Source: an uncultured Clostridium sp.
GTDB lineage: Bacteria > Bacillota > Clostridia > Lachnospirales > Lachnospiraceae
Direction of reading: 5' to 3'
Assembly: GCA_905192625.1 (NCBI GenBank)
Contig: CAJJLI010000025.1
Span: 1 to 11,455 of the forward strand
Length of the DNA stretch: 11,455 nt
The notes beneath the pieces were generated by a model. That model worked only from the letters and a program-made list of their open reading frames with translations, did no database searches and was not told the origin of the DNA. This document shows, piece after piece, positions 1 through 6,275 of this stretch. The first letter of the stretch is position 1. Every line of letters begins with the position of its first letter. The position numbers and the translations under genes are program-made.

Positions 1-16
1 AGATATGTATTCCGTT

Positions 17-27
17 CCCTCCTTTTT
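17..27 (-). promoter_or_regulatory. Ribosome binding site of a gene starting beyond the left edge
   Basis: Read on the minus strand, this stretch is AAAAAGGAGGG, a strong Shine-Dalgarno sequence. No ATG, GTG or TTG follows in the 16 bases left before the window edge, so the start codon must lie just outside and the spacing would be somewhat long. It sits about 25 bases after the predicted sigma-E start point, which fits a short leader. The downstream gene is not visible. In many Clostridia spoIIQ is followed by spoIIID, so spoIIID is the best guess (inference from gene order only). Confidence 0.5.
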
Positions 28-48
28 ATATCATATGTTAACTCACAT

Positions 49-76
49 AATTTGTGCATAATTAATACTAATATTC
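49..76 (-). promoter_or_regulatory. Candidate sigma-E (mother-cell) promoter
   Basis: On the minus strand GAATATT (70-76) fits the sigma-E -35 pattern [GT][AC]ATATT completely. After 13 bases comes CACAAATT (49-56), a partial match to the -10 pattern CATACAAT (5 of 8). Spacing and position ahead of the ribosome binding site are right for a gene that starts off the left edge. This fits spoIIID, which is transcribed by sigma-E in known spore formers, but the -10 box is weak. Confidence 0.4.
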
Positions 77-146
77 TACCCATTCATCTCTCCTTAAATT
101 ACACCACCATGAAATTGAAGGCTTTTCACTGCATAAATGAGCTATG

Positions 147-176
147 AAAAAAGGAGAGTACATATCTGCACTCTCC
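147..176 (-). terminator. Intrinsic terminator of the spoIIQ-like gene
   Basis: On the minus strand GGAGAGTGC pairs with GTACTCTCC (nine pairs including one G-U) around the loop AGATAT, and six U follow directly. It lies 25 bases after the stop codon of the spoIIQ-like gene and separates it from the next minus-strand transcription unit. Confidence 0.85.
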
Positions 177-201
177 TCCACCAATACAATAATTGTTTTT
201 G

Positions 202-1071
202 TTACTCTTCTACTTTTAATAAAGACATTGGATTTACGGTATCCTCAGTATTTAATACTTGGAAGTATAAATTATTTCCTTCTACAGAGTAATATTTACT
301 TACCTTATCAAGATTACCGATTACTTCCCCTTCATCAATTACATCTCCAACTTTTAAGCTACTCTCTTGCAATTGACCATAAACAAGTTTATAACCATTT
401 CCTATGTCCATTGTTAAAGTTAAGCCTGTATCTGGTTTTAATTCAATACTAGATACAATGCCTTTTGCAGCTGCAATAACTTCAGAGCCTACCTCACCTT
501 GAATTAAAATTGCTGGATTAACTTTAAATTGCTGTAACGTTTGGTGATATACGGTACGGTCAGCACTGTACTCCATAATTATTTTTCCTTGAAGTGGCCA
601 AGTAAGACCATTGTCTGGACTAAAGTTCAAAGATTCATGGGTTGTTTTAATTACCGCTTTTGTCTCTTCTTGTTCAGGTTTATTAGCAACCTCTGAACTT
701 ACCGGCTCTTTTTCTGTGTCTGTCGCAACATTTGTGTTTTCACTCGTATTGTCTACAGCATTACCACCTGGTAAATTTGTTGGTCTATCACGACCTGTAA
801 GATCACCATTGTCAGCTACTTCGTTGACTTCGTTATGGACATCAGCCTCATCTGTACTCGGCATTGCACTTTGATCCTCACCATTTTGTGCCAGATCAAG
901 AGGATCTTCATTTAGATCCACTAAATTGTTTTGCTGTGGCTGTTGTCCGGACTGATTATTTACGGATATCAAAACAGCTGTAACGATCACGAACACTCCC
1001 AACAACAAAAACGCATAAACACCTTTGCCTTTTGCAAGTTCACTTAACTTTTGTTTTTTCACTGTTTGCAC
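202..1071 (-). CDS. spoIIQ: SpoIIQ-like stage II sporulation protein with degenerate M23/LytM domain
   Basis: This is a 289-residue bitopic membrane protein. It has a basic N-terminus, one membrane segment at about 18-37, a long acidic and Asn/Thr-rich linker (38-150) and a LytM/M23-type beta domain at about 155-285. SpoIIQ is a forespore membrane protein that pairs with SpoIIIAH across the intermembrane space during engulfment. The fold is recognisable (WPLQGKII, TVYHQTLQQF, GDVIDEGEVIG), but every expected zinc ligand is replaced: the HxGxD motif reads NPAIL (185-189), the Y-x-H-L histidine is Q233, and the HLHFE motif reads NLYFQ (267-271). It should therefore have no peptidase activity. 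The start is GTG at 1069-1071, close behind AAAGGTAGG; an in-frame TAA lies just upstream and no better start exists. A near-perfect sigma-F/G promoter supports forespore expression. It could be a SpoIIQ paralogue or another degenerate M23 protein, but promoter and architecture favour SpoIIQ. Confidence 0.8.
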   Translation of the reverse strand: MQTVKKQKLSELAKGKGVYAFLLLGVFVIVTAVLISVNNQSGQQPQQNNLVDLNEDPLDLAQNGEDQSAMPSTDEADVHNEVNEVADNGDLTGRDRPTNLPGGNAVDNTSENTNVATDTEKEPVSSEVANKPEQEETKAVIKTTHESLNFSPDNGLTWPLQGKIIMEYSADRTVYHQTLQQFKVNPAILIQGEVGSEVIAAAKGIVSSIELKPDTGLTLTMDIGNGYKLVYGQLQESSLKVGDVIDEGEVIGNLDKVSKYYSVEGNNLYFQVLNTEDTVNPMSLLKVEE

Positions 1072-1120
1072 CCCTACCTTTCTAGGTTAGAATATGATAA
1101 GCATTTTTTTGCCTCAAGTA

Positions 1121-1149
1121 TATTCTCTCCGCACGAGTGCATTTTATAC
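1121..1149 (-). promoter_or_regulatory. Sigma-F/sigma-G promoter of the spoIIQ-like gene
   Basis: On the minus strand GTATA (1145-1149) matches the forespore -35 pattern. After 14 bases comes GGAGAGAATA (1121-1130), which matches every defined position of the -10 pattern GGnnAnAhTr. The start point would fall about 45 bases before the GTG start codon. This is the strongest evidence that the adjacent gene is expressed in the forespore. Confidence 0.8.
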
Positions 1150-1198
1150 ATAAATAAAGGAAACATTAACAAAAGATAATCAATATAATTTGGAGTAT

Positions 1199-1226
1199 TT
1201 GTAATTTCTTTTATTCATGATATAAT
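1199..1226 (+). promoter_or_regulatory. Sigma-A promoter of plsC (extended -10)
   Basis: A perfect TATAAT (1221-1226) is preceded by TGA, giving an extended -10 element. A weak -35 (TTGTAA, 1199-1204) lies 16 bases upstream. It faces away from the spoIIQ promoter and leaves a leader of about 33 bases before the plsC start. Confidence 0.6.
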
Positions 1227-1266
1227 ACTTTTTATGAAAAAGATTTAATAAAGAAAGAGGACTATT

Positions 1267-2001
1267 ATGAGAACATTTTTGGTTGTATTTGCATTGTTTT
1301 TATTTTGCATTGTAACGTTACCAGTGTATTTTATCTTATGGATTATTGGTCGCTTTAATCCGCGCCTTAAAACAAAGGCATCCCAAGTCATTGTTTCATG
1401 GGGTTTTCGCTTTGTTCTAGTATTTGCAGGAACGAAACGTACCGTACTAGGATTAGAAAATGTTCCTAAGGATGAGGCAGTTTTATATGCAGCAAACCAT
1501 CGTGGTTTCGCAGATATTCCAATGGGATACATCACAGTTCCTACATTAACAGGTTTTGTTGCTAAAAAAGAAATCGCTAAAGTGCCTATCTTTAGCTGGT
1601 GGATGAAAAATTTAAATTGTCTTTTTCTTGATCGAGATGATTTAAAAGCAGGTCTTAAGACAATACTTCAAGGTGTAGAATACATGAAACAGGGATATTC
1701 TATGTTTATCATGCCAGAAGGAACAAGAAGTCAAAACGAAGATATGCTTCCATTTAAAGAAGGTAGTCTTAAAATGGCCGAAAAAACTGGATGTGCAATT
1801 ATCCCAGTAGCAATTACAAATTCGGATGCTGTTTTTGAAAAACAGTTCCCTTGGGTTAAAAAGGCTCATGTCATAATACATTATGGAAAACCAATTTATC
1901 CAAATGAAGTTGATAAGGAAACAAAGAAGGCGCTAGGCGCTCATGTACGCAGTATTATTTCTGATATGTTAGAGGAAGATAAATCCCTTCTAAAGAGATA
2001 A
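1267..2001 (+). CDS. plsC: 1-acyl-sn-glycerol-3-phosphate acyltransferase
   Basis: This 244-residue protein transfers an acyl chain to lysophosphatidic acid to give phosphatidic acid, the second acylation step of membrane phospholipid synthesis. The acyltransferase motif NHxxxxD is present as NHRGFAD (H78, D83) and the substrate-binding motif PEGTRS is at 150-155. A hydrophobic N-terminal segment (about 4-27) suggests membrane attachment. The length is usual for bacterial PlsC. The ATG follows AAAGAGG by a normal spacing. The gene is divergent from spoIIQ and stands alone: the next gene has its own leader. Members of this family can differ in acyl donor or lysophospholipid substrate, so substrate specificity is inferred. 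Confidence 0.92.
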   Translation: MRTFLVVFALFLFCIVTLPVYFILWIIGRFNPRLKTKASQVIVSWGFRFVLVFAGTKRTVLGLENVPKDEAVLYAANHRGFADIPMGYITVPTLTGFVAKKEIAKVPIFSWWMKNLNCLFLDRDDLKAGLKTILQGVEYMKQGYSMFIMPEGTRSQNEDMLPFKEGSLKMAEKTGCAIIPVAITNSDAVFEKQFPWVKKAHVIIHYGKPIYPNEVDKETKKALGAHVRSIISDMLEEDKSLLKR

Positions 2002-2051
2002 TTCTACGATTAATAATTTATTTTTTATCTATTTTCTTTTTAGTAAAATAA

Positions 2052-2060
2052 TGTTACAAT
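2052..2060 (+). promoter_or_regulatory. Candidate extended -10 promoter of the 156-residue membrane protein gene
   Basis: TGTTACAAT contains TG-n-TACAAT, an extended -10 element. No convincing -35 box is seen 17 bases upstream, where the sequence is a T-rich run. Transcription would begin at about 2067, giving a leader of about 93 bases that holds the nested inverted repeats. Confidence 0.35.
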
Positions 2061-2080
2061 AATATCCGTGACCATCAAAG

Positions 2081-2137
2081 AAACGATGGGATTATATGTT
2101 ATTTTTAAACATGCTAAATCCCACCGTTTATGGGATT
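2081..2137 (+). promoter_or_regulatory. Structured leader with two mutually exclusive hairpins
   Basis: The segment 2081-2093 (AAACGATGGGATT) pairs with 2117-2129 (AATCCCACCGTTT) over 13 positions with a single A-C mismatch, and the loop holds a smaller ATGTT/AACAT stem (2096-2100 with 2108-2112). The same AATCCCA (2117-2123) can instead pair perfectly with a second TGGGATT (2131-2137) around a seven-base loop. The motif ATGGGATTA occurs twice (2086-2094 and 2130-2138) as the competing partner. The second hairpin ends eight bases before the Shine-Dalgarno sequence. This is the geometry of a switching leader. No ligand or regulator is recognised, and neither hairpin covers the ribosome binding site directly. 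Confidence 0.4.
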
Positions 2138-2159
2138 ACATAATGGAAGGAGGTATTTT

Positions 2160-2630
2160 ATGTCGGCTTGGCAGATTGTTTTATTGGTGATTCTAGTAAT
2201 TGTTGCAGTGGCATTTGTCGCTTTATCGATATATGGAAGAAAGCTTCAAAAAAGATCGGAAGCTTCTCAAGAAGAAATTAAAGCAAATTCACAAACATTT
2301 TCTATCCTTGTCATTGATAAGAAACGAATGAAGTTAAAAGAAGCGGGATTTCCACAGATTGTTTTAGATCAAACCCCAAAATATCTACGAAGAGCTAAAG
2401 TTCCAGTTGTAAAAGCAAAAATCGGTCCTAAGGTTGCTACTTTAATGTGCGAGGAAAAGATTTTTGATTTAATTCCAGTGAAAAAGGAAGTAAAGGCTGT
2501 CATTAGCGGTATTTACATTATTGGTGTGAAGGGCCTTCGTGGTGGTCTTGAGCAAAAACCAGAGAAGAAAAAATTCTTCCAAAGAATGAAAGACAAAGTG
2601 ATGAAAAAATCCGAAGATTCAAAAAAATAA
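2160..2630 (+). CDS. Membrane-anchored protein of unknown function, 156 residues
   Basis: I do not recognise a named family. The protein has one N-terminal membrane segment (about 5-25, rich in V, I, L and A), then a basic, soluble mixed region (about 30-135) and a lysine-rich tail (about 136-156). The short, uncharged N-terminus followed by RKLQKR suggests that the bulk lies in the cytoplasm. The start chosen is the ATG at 2160, six bases after the very strong GGAAGGAGG; an in-frame ATG at 2130 would lie within the leader hairpin and lacks a binding site. The gene stands alone between plsC and a terminator. Its structured leader suggests post-transcriptional control, but nothing in the sequence shows its function. 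Confidence 0.8.
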   Translation: MSAWQIVLLVILVIVAVAFVALSIYGRKLQKRSEASQEEIKANSQTFSILVIDKKRMKLKEAGFPQIVLDQTPKYLRRAKVPVVKAKIGPKVATLMCEEKIFDLIPVKKEVKAVISGIYIIGVKGLRGGLEQKPEKKKFFQRMKDKVMKKSEDSKK

Positions 2631-2640
2631 ACTCAATATA

Positions 2641-2680
2641 AAATGGACTGCTAGTATCAACATAGCAGTCCATTTTTTTA
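2641..2680. terminator. Terminator between convergent genes
   Basis: A perfect 13-bp stem (AAATGGACTGCTA, 2641-2653, with 2663-2675) surrounds a nine-base loop and is followed by a seven-T run on the plus strand. It ends the 156-residue membrane protein gene. On the minus strand the stem lies just behind the stop codon of the DUF1934 gene, with a shorter U tract (TTTTATATT), so it may act in both directions, more strongly on plus. Confidence 0.85.
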
Positions 2681-3118
2681 ATTTTTCTTTTGGGTCGGCT
2701 GAATTTTTATATTTAATGTGCAATCTGATACATGCCCATAATTAATATCTAGTCCATACGTAAGAGTGATTTCAATAAGAGTATCCTCTTCCTTGATATC
2801 GATTGTTTTAGTATGAATGCCTAACATTAAATCCCCAAATGGTGTATTGTAATATGTCATATTACTTTTATCACGTTCAAATGTCATATGCACGTTATTT
2901 GCACCTTTTTTTATTAAGTCGATTCGATCATTTGATATTTTTAATGTACAATTTGTAATTTTCAAAGGATTTCCAGAGTCTTCTGTTACCTCCTCATATC
3001 TGACATAATGCTTATTGTTTCTATAATAATATTCACCACGACTTATAATTTCTACTGCCTCATCCTCACTTACCTCATATTGCAAGCCAGCAATAGAAAC
3101 AATGACATCTTTTGTCAT
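2678..3118 (-). CDS. DUF1934 / YwiB-like beta-barrel protein
   Basis: This 146-residue protein resembles the DUF1934 family (YwiB of Bacillus), predicted small calycin-like beta barrels without an established function. The sequence is made of alternating beta-type segments, with the family-like features YVRYEEVTED near the N-terminus, MTYYNTPFGDLMLGIHT in the middle and ITLTYGLDINYGHVSDCTLNIKI at the end. There is no signal peptide or membrane segment. ATG is eight bases behind AGGAGG. It starts 21 bases after the ddl stop, so the two are probably one operon. This suggests a link to envelope metabolism, though that is only context. Confidence 0.8.
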   Translation of the reverse strand: MTKDVIVSIAGLQYEVSEDEAVEIISRGEYYYRNNKHYVRYEEVTEDSGNPLKITNCTLKISNDRIDLIKKGANNVHMTFERDKSNMTYYNTPFGDLMLGIHTKTIDIKEEDTLIEITLTYGLDINYGHVSDCTLNIKIQPTQKKN

Positions 3119-3126
3119 CAGGAAGT

Positions 3127-3132
3127 CCTCCT
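3127..3132 (-). promoter_or_regulatory. Ribosome binding site fixing the DUF1934 start
   Basis: A perfect AGGAGG on the minus strand lies eight bases before the ATG at 3118, inside the 21-base gap after ddl. It settles the start and shows that the second gene is translated independently even if co-transcribed. Confidence 0.8.
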
Positions 3133-3139
3133 ATGTTAT

Positions 3140-4195
3140 TTATTTTCTTGTAAAAGCAGACTGGATTAATTTTTCGATCAACTGCATCTTACTAATTCCT
3201 TTTGCCTCCCATAGCATAGGATACATACTAATTGCTGTAAATCCAGGTAAAGTATTCACCTCATTAAACACAATTTCATTCGTATCTTTTTCAAGGAAGA
3301 AGTCTACCCTCGCTAATCCAAATCCATCAATTGCTTTAAAAATCTTTACCGCATAATCTCTAAATTCTGCTTCTTTTCCAGCTGGTAACTCTGGAGATAT
3401 TACAGTCTTACTTTCTGCATTGTTATACTTCGCATCATAATCATAGAATTCAGCCGCAGCAAGAATTTCACCAACTCCGGATGCTCTTACCTCATTACTT
3501 CCAAGAACTGCACATTCAATTTCTCTACCGATAATGGTTTCTTCCACAAGTATCTTTTTATCGTGTTCACCTGCATTTTTCAATCCGCTTACTAATTCAT
3601 CTCTATTGTGCGCCTTTGTCACTCCTTTTGATGAACCTGCATTGGATGGCTTAATGAATACTGGGTAATTGAGAGTTTTTTCAACTTTTTCAACCACCGC
3701 TTTCATATCAAATAAATCCTTAACATGCACTGCTACATAAGCCGCTTGACGAATACCTAATGTGTCAACAACAATCTTTGTATACAATTTATCCATTGCA
3801 ACTGCAGAAGCTAAAACTCCACACCCTACATAAGGTATGCCTGATAACTCCAACAAACCTTGTACGGTACCATCTTCCCCATAAAGACCGTGTAGAACTG
3901 GAAATACAACATCCACCTTTTGTAATTCAACATGATTACCATGAATAAACAATATGGCACCTTGTGTTTTATCAGGTGATATAATAGCAGTTGTCTTTCC
4001 CTTAACCCATTCTCCCGATTTAAGTTCTTCTAAGGATTCTACTTTTAGCCAATTACCCTCTTTTGTAATTCCAATTAAAACTGTTTCATAATAGTTGCTA
4101 TCAATATTCGAAATAATTGTAGCTGCTGAAATGCAGGAAACCTCATGTTCCGAAGACATTCCTCCAAACAGTACTGCGATAGTTTTCTTTTCCAT
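3140..4195 (-). CDS. ddl: D-alanine--D-alanine ligase
   Basis: This 351-residue ATP-grasp enzyme joins two D-alanines in the cytoplasm, making the dipeptide that MurF adds to the peptidoglycan precursor. Visible signatures are LFGGMSSEHEVS (9-20), HGLYGEDGTVQGLLE (102-116), IKPSNAGSSKG (181-191) in the ATP-binding region, and the C-terminal FNEVNTLPGFT (310-320). The omega-loop reads YDYDAKY with K256 and Y257, the residue pair typical of D-Ala-D-Ala ligases; VanA/VanB-type D-lactate ligases differ here. It is therefore the housekeeping enzyme, not a glycopeptide resistance ligase. ATG follows AAAGGAAAGG. It leads a probable two-gene unit with the DUF1934 gene. I found no convincing promoter in the AT-rich region upstream. 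Confidence 0.96.
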   Translation of the reverse strand: MEKKTIAVLFGGMSSEHEVSCISAATIISNIDSNYYETVLIGITKEGNWLKVESLEELKSGEWVKGKTTAIISPDKTQGAILFIHGNHVELQKVDVVFPVLHGLYGEDGTVQGLLELSGIPYVGCGVLASAVAMDKLYTKIVVDTLGIRQAAYVAVHVKDLFDMKAVVEKVEKTLNYPVFIKPSNAGSSKGVTKAHNRDELVSGLKNAGEHDKKILVEETIIGREIECAVLGSNEVRASGVGEILAAAEFYDYDAKYNNAESKTVISPELPAGKEAEFRDYAVKIFKAIDGFGLARVDFFLEKDTNEIVFNEVNTLPGFTAISMYPMLWEAKGISKMQLIEKLIQSAFTRK

Positions 4196-4700
4196 AATTG
4201 CCTTTCCTTTCTACGTAGATTCTAGATGCTAGTTACAAATAATTTATATAAAATATAACCTTATTAACGATTTCATACGTTTGAATTTATACTGTTACAT
4301 ATTCGACCTAGAAAAATATGTAATATATTCCTTCTTTTTATGATATTTAAGCTGAAAATGCCATATATTATCGAAAATTATCCGTAGAATTCTGACTACT
4401 AATCTATTTTACACGTAATCTCAAAAATATTCAATGCCTTTTTCATTCCATTACCAATATTTTATCCAAATTATTGATTCCAATGAATATTATAGATTCC
4501 AAAAGATACCATCCCATATAACAACTCTAAAATATATACATGCGAAAAGACGGTCCTTTTGATTGTAAAACTTTGCTCTTTTACTTCTCACTTCCCTACG
4601 TATATTTATATGGATAAATCGCATTAACAAGTTATAGGATATTTATTAAATGAGTCATGTGAATCCTTATGTTTAAGTACTTTGGTTATTTGTTTTCTTT
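4196..4700. other. AT-rich intergenic region without recognisable genes
   Basis: This stretch lies between the ddl start and the terminator of the zinc-ribbon gene. I see no open reading frame with a ribosome binding site, no RNA gene, no repeat array and no convincing sigma-A promoter, although the ddl promoter must lie here. Several TATA-like runs (for example around 4245-4255) are too generic to call. It could be a decayed gene or simply a long upstream region. Confidence 0.6.
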
Positions 4701-4748
4701 AAATAATAAAAGGATATACCTTTAGCATCTAAGCAAAGATATACCCTT
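4701..4748 (-). terminator. Intrinsic terminator of the zinc-ribbon gene
   Basis: On the minus strand AAGGGTATATCTTTGC pairs with GCTAAAGGTATATCCTT. The stem has 16 pairs, two of them G-U, with one bulged U and a six-base loop, and is followed by the U-rich TTTATTATTT. The G-U pairs form only on this strand, which shows the direction. It lies just downstream of the stop at 4772. Confidence 0.8.
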
Positions 4749-4771
4749 CATTTCCTTATTATATATAAAAA

Positions 4772-5038
4772 TTAAGCCTCTCTCCAACGTTTTAAACTTG
4801 GAAACCATTCTTGCATTTCTTTTCTTCCTTGTTCCTTATCTGGACACCATTTCTCTGAACCTTCACAATTCACACAAAATTCAATCATTTCATCCATTGT
4901 GCACTCAGATGTAAATTTACCATCTTTAAAACAATAACAACAATAATCTTCATTCTTACTAGCGTCCGAATTGGTACCAAAATGCTCCTCCTGAGTCATT
5001 GGCATTCCGCAGCTTTGACAAAAAATTTGATTTTCCAT
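4772..5038 (-). CDS. Small zinc-ribbon protein (Zn_ribbon_2 type)
   Basis: This 88-residue protein fits the 'putative zinc ribbon domain' family. Four cysteines in two CxxC pairs can bind zinc (C7-x2-C10 in FCQSCGMPM and C33-x2-C36 in YCCYCFKDGKF). Further cysteines follow (C46, C55, C58, C65), which is more than the single ribbon needs. There is no membrane segment or signal peptide. ATG lies about eight bases behind AGTAGG. It is the same way round as, and directly downstream of, the WYL regulator gene, with a 140-base gap that contains a perfect 13-bp inverted repeat. In my recollection such proteins are often found next to transcription regulators, but the molecular function is not established. 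Confidence 0.85.
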   Translation of the reverse strand: MENQIFCQSCGMPMTQEEHFGTNSDASKNEDYCCYCFKDGKFTSECTMDEMIEFCVNCEGSEKWCPDKEQGRKEMQEWFPSLKRWREA

Positions 5039-5122
5039 AATTTTACCTACTTTCTACTTGTTTTGGCCATAAAACTCTGCATGCAATTTGAGTTTATTTA
5101 AATGGTAGAAATATCGTAACAC

Positions 5123-5154
5123 ATTAAATATGACACCTGCCTGTCATATTTAAT
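5123..5154. promoter_or_regulatory. Perfect 13-bp inverted repeat, operator candidate
   Basis: ATTAAATATGACA (5123-5135) is repeated exactly inverted at 5142-5154 around CCTGCC. It lies between the WYL regulator stop and the zinc-ribbon start, about 85 bases before the latter. No U run follows on either strand, so it is not a typical terminator. The core ATATGACA-N6-TGTCATAT looks like a binding site for a dimeric regulator, plausibly the WYL protein encoded next to it. Confidence 0.5.
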
Positions 5155-5178
5155 CTCAAATTGAAAAATAATGTAAGA

Positions 5179-6078
5179 TCAATTTTCATATTTCTTAAGT
5201 AGTAAATTGGCGAATTCCCTCATTTTTTCTCTCTGTTCTATTGGAGAGATTACTGTTACATCACTACCATACGATAATAGGTATCCCGTTATCCATGCTC
5301 CTTTTTGAAAGAAAGTGGTTACAAGAAGCGTTCCATCCTCATTTCGGTTTATCTGATTTCTTGAGAATTCATCGTATACACGGTAAGAAACTCGTTCTTT
5401 AAAAAGCAATTGGTATTCGACTTCCTCTTTCATTGACCACTGGGTTGGTAACTGTGGCAAGCTCTCATTTCTCTCAATAAAATGCTCATTTACAACATTA
5501 AGTTCGTCCATACGTATAATCTTAAATGTACGATAATCTTTTCTATCCAAACAATAGGATTGTAAATACCAATTTCCTCCTTTAAAAATTAGTTTCATAG
5601 GTTCCACCTTGCGCAAACTTGTTGTTCCATCTGAACTATAGTAAGAAAAACTTATGTATTGTTTTGCAAAAATGGCCTGCTTCACTTTTAAAAACTTTTC
5701 TTTTTCATAGTTTAAGCTTCCCCAATGAGAAAAGTCAATGTCAATCCAGTCAACGCTACTTTTTTGAAATAAACCCGCGAGTCGATTGGAAATATGCTCA
5801 CCACTTCCAGTATTTGTTGCCTTCAAACTTTGTAATGCAAATAAAATTTCATCCTGCTCTTCTTCTGAGAGTAGGGATTTATCAATAATGAAATTATCTA
5901 AAAGACGAATTCCACCGTTTCTTCCCTTTGTTGTATATACTGGGACTCCTGATGCCGATAGCTCATCCAAGTCTCGATAAATTGTCCTTGTGGAAACTTC
6001 AAAATGCTTGGCAAGCTCACTTGCAGTCATGCACTTTTTTTGCATCAATAGATAAATCATTTCAAACGCCCGATTCAT
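5179..6078 (-). CDS. WYL-domain transcription regulator (YafY/DeoR-like HTH)
   Basis: This 299-residue protein has an N-terminal HTH_11-type winged helix (about 1-58; MTASELAKHFEVSTRTIYRD holds the recognition helix, and TTKGRNGGIRL the wing) and a WYL domain (about 130-215) with the name-giving W170-Y171-L172 in KGGNWYLQSYC. The C-terminal WCX region (about 225-299) is also visible. WYL proteins are cytoplasmic DNA-binding regulators whose WYL domain is thought to sense a ligand, often a nucleotide or nucleic acid. The length is usual. ATG lies three bases behind GGAGGG. A 36-bp imperfect palindrome just upstream suggests autoregulation, and the downstream zinc-ribbon gene is the obvious candidate target. 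The ligand is unknown. Confidence 0.9.
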   Translation of the reverse strand: MNRAFEMIYLLMQKKCMTASELAKHFEVSTRTIYRDLDELSASGVPVYTTKGRNGGIRLLDNFIIDKSLLSEEEQDEILFALQSLKATNTGSGEHISNRLAGLFQKSSVDWIDIDFSHWGSLNYEKEKFLKVKQAIFAKQYISFSYYSSDGTTSLRKVEPMKLIFKGGNWYLQSYCLDRKDYRTFKIIRMDELNVVNEHFIERNESLPQLPTQWSMKEEVEYQLLFKERVSYRVYDEFSRNQINRNEDGTLLVTTFFQKGAWITGYLLSYGSDVTVISPIEQREKMREFANLLLKKYEN

Positions 6079-6096
6079 ATTCCCTCCAGTACTACG

Positions 6097-6132
6097 CGCA
6101 AAATACAGTATTTATCATATTGTGGTTTTGCG
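6097..6132. promoter_or_regulatory. 36-bp imperfect palindrome upstream of the WYL regulator
   Basis: CGCAAAA (6097-6103) is repeated inverted as TTTTGCG (6126-6132), and inside it ACAGTA (6105-6110) and TATTGT (6118-6123) form a second dyad with one mismatch. It lies 19-54 bases before the regulator start codon, where the promoter should be. It is a good place for an autoregulatory operator. Part of it (minus strand ATATGATA then TGTATT) resembles the core of the repeat at 5123-5154. Confidence 0.4.
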
Positions 6133-6163
6133 TTTTTATCAGATTTTTTTTAATAACAATTAG

Positions 6164-6194
6164 GTGAATGATTTTGTAAAGATTGGGTATACTC
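6164..6194 (+). promoter_or_regulatory. Candidate sigma-F promoter of spoIIR
   Basis: GGGTATACTC (6185-6194) matches all but the last defined position of the forespore -10 pattern GGnnAnAhTr. GTGAA (6164-6168) is only a weak -35 (GYATA), 16 bases upstream. Known spoIIR genes are transcribed by sigma-F, so the assignment fits, but the -35 is poor. An overlapping TATACT could also be read as a sigma-A -10 without a good -35. Confidence 0.45.
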
Positions 6195-6275
6195 TAAAAA
6201 CCAAGATATAAAACTTACATATTATTAAACGGTTGTTGCAAGGGAAAGCAACTACCCATTCAAACTAAGAAAGGC

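Noticed and set aside
611..874. Plus-strand open frame of 87 codons
   Set aside because: It lies fully antisense to the linker of the spoIIQ-like gene, has no ribosome binding site and only low-complexity serine/leucine-rich sequence.
2130..2159. ATG start at 2130 for the 156-residue protein
   Set aside because: It lies within the leader hairpin without a binding site, and the ten extra residues would disrupt the N-terminal membrane anchor.
3140..4195. Ddl as a Van-type glycopeptide resistance ligase
   Set aside because: The omega-loop keeps the K-Y pair (K256, Y257) typical of D-Ala-D-Ala ligases, and no vanH, vanX or vanRS-like gene is nearby.
5123..5154. Reading the 13-bp inverted repeat as an intrinsic terminator
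   Set aside because: The stem is nearly all A-T at its outer end and neither strand has a U run directly after it.
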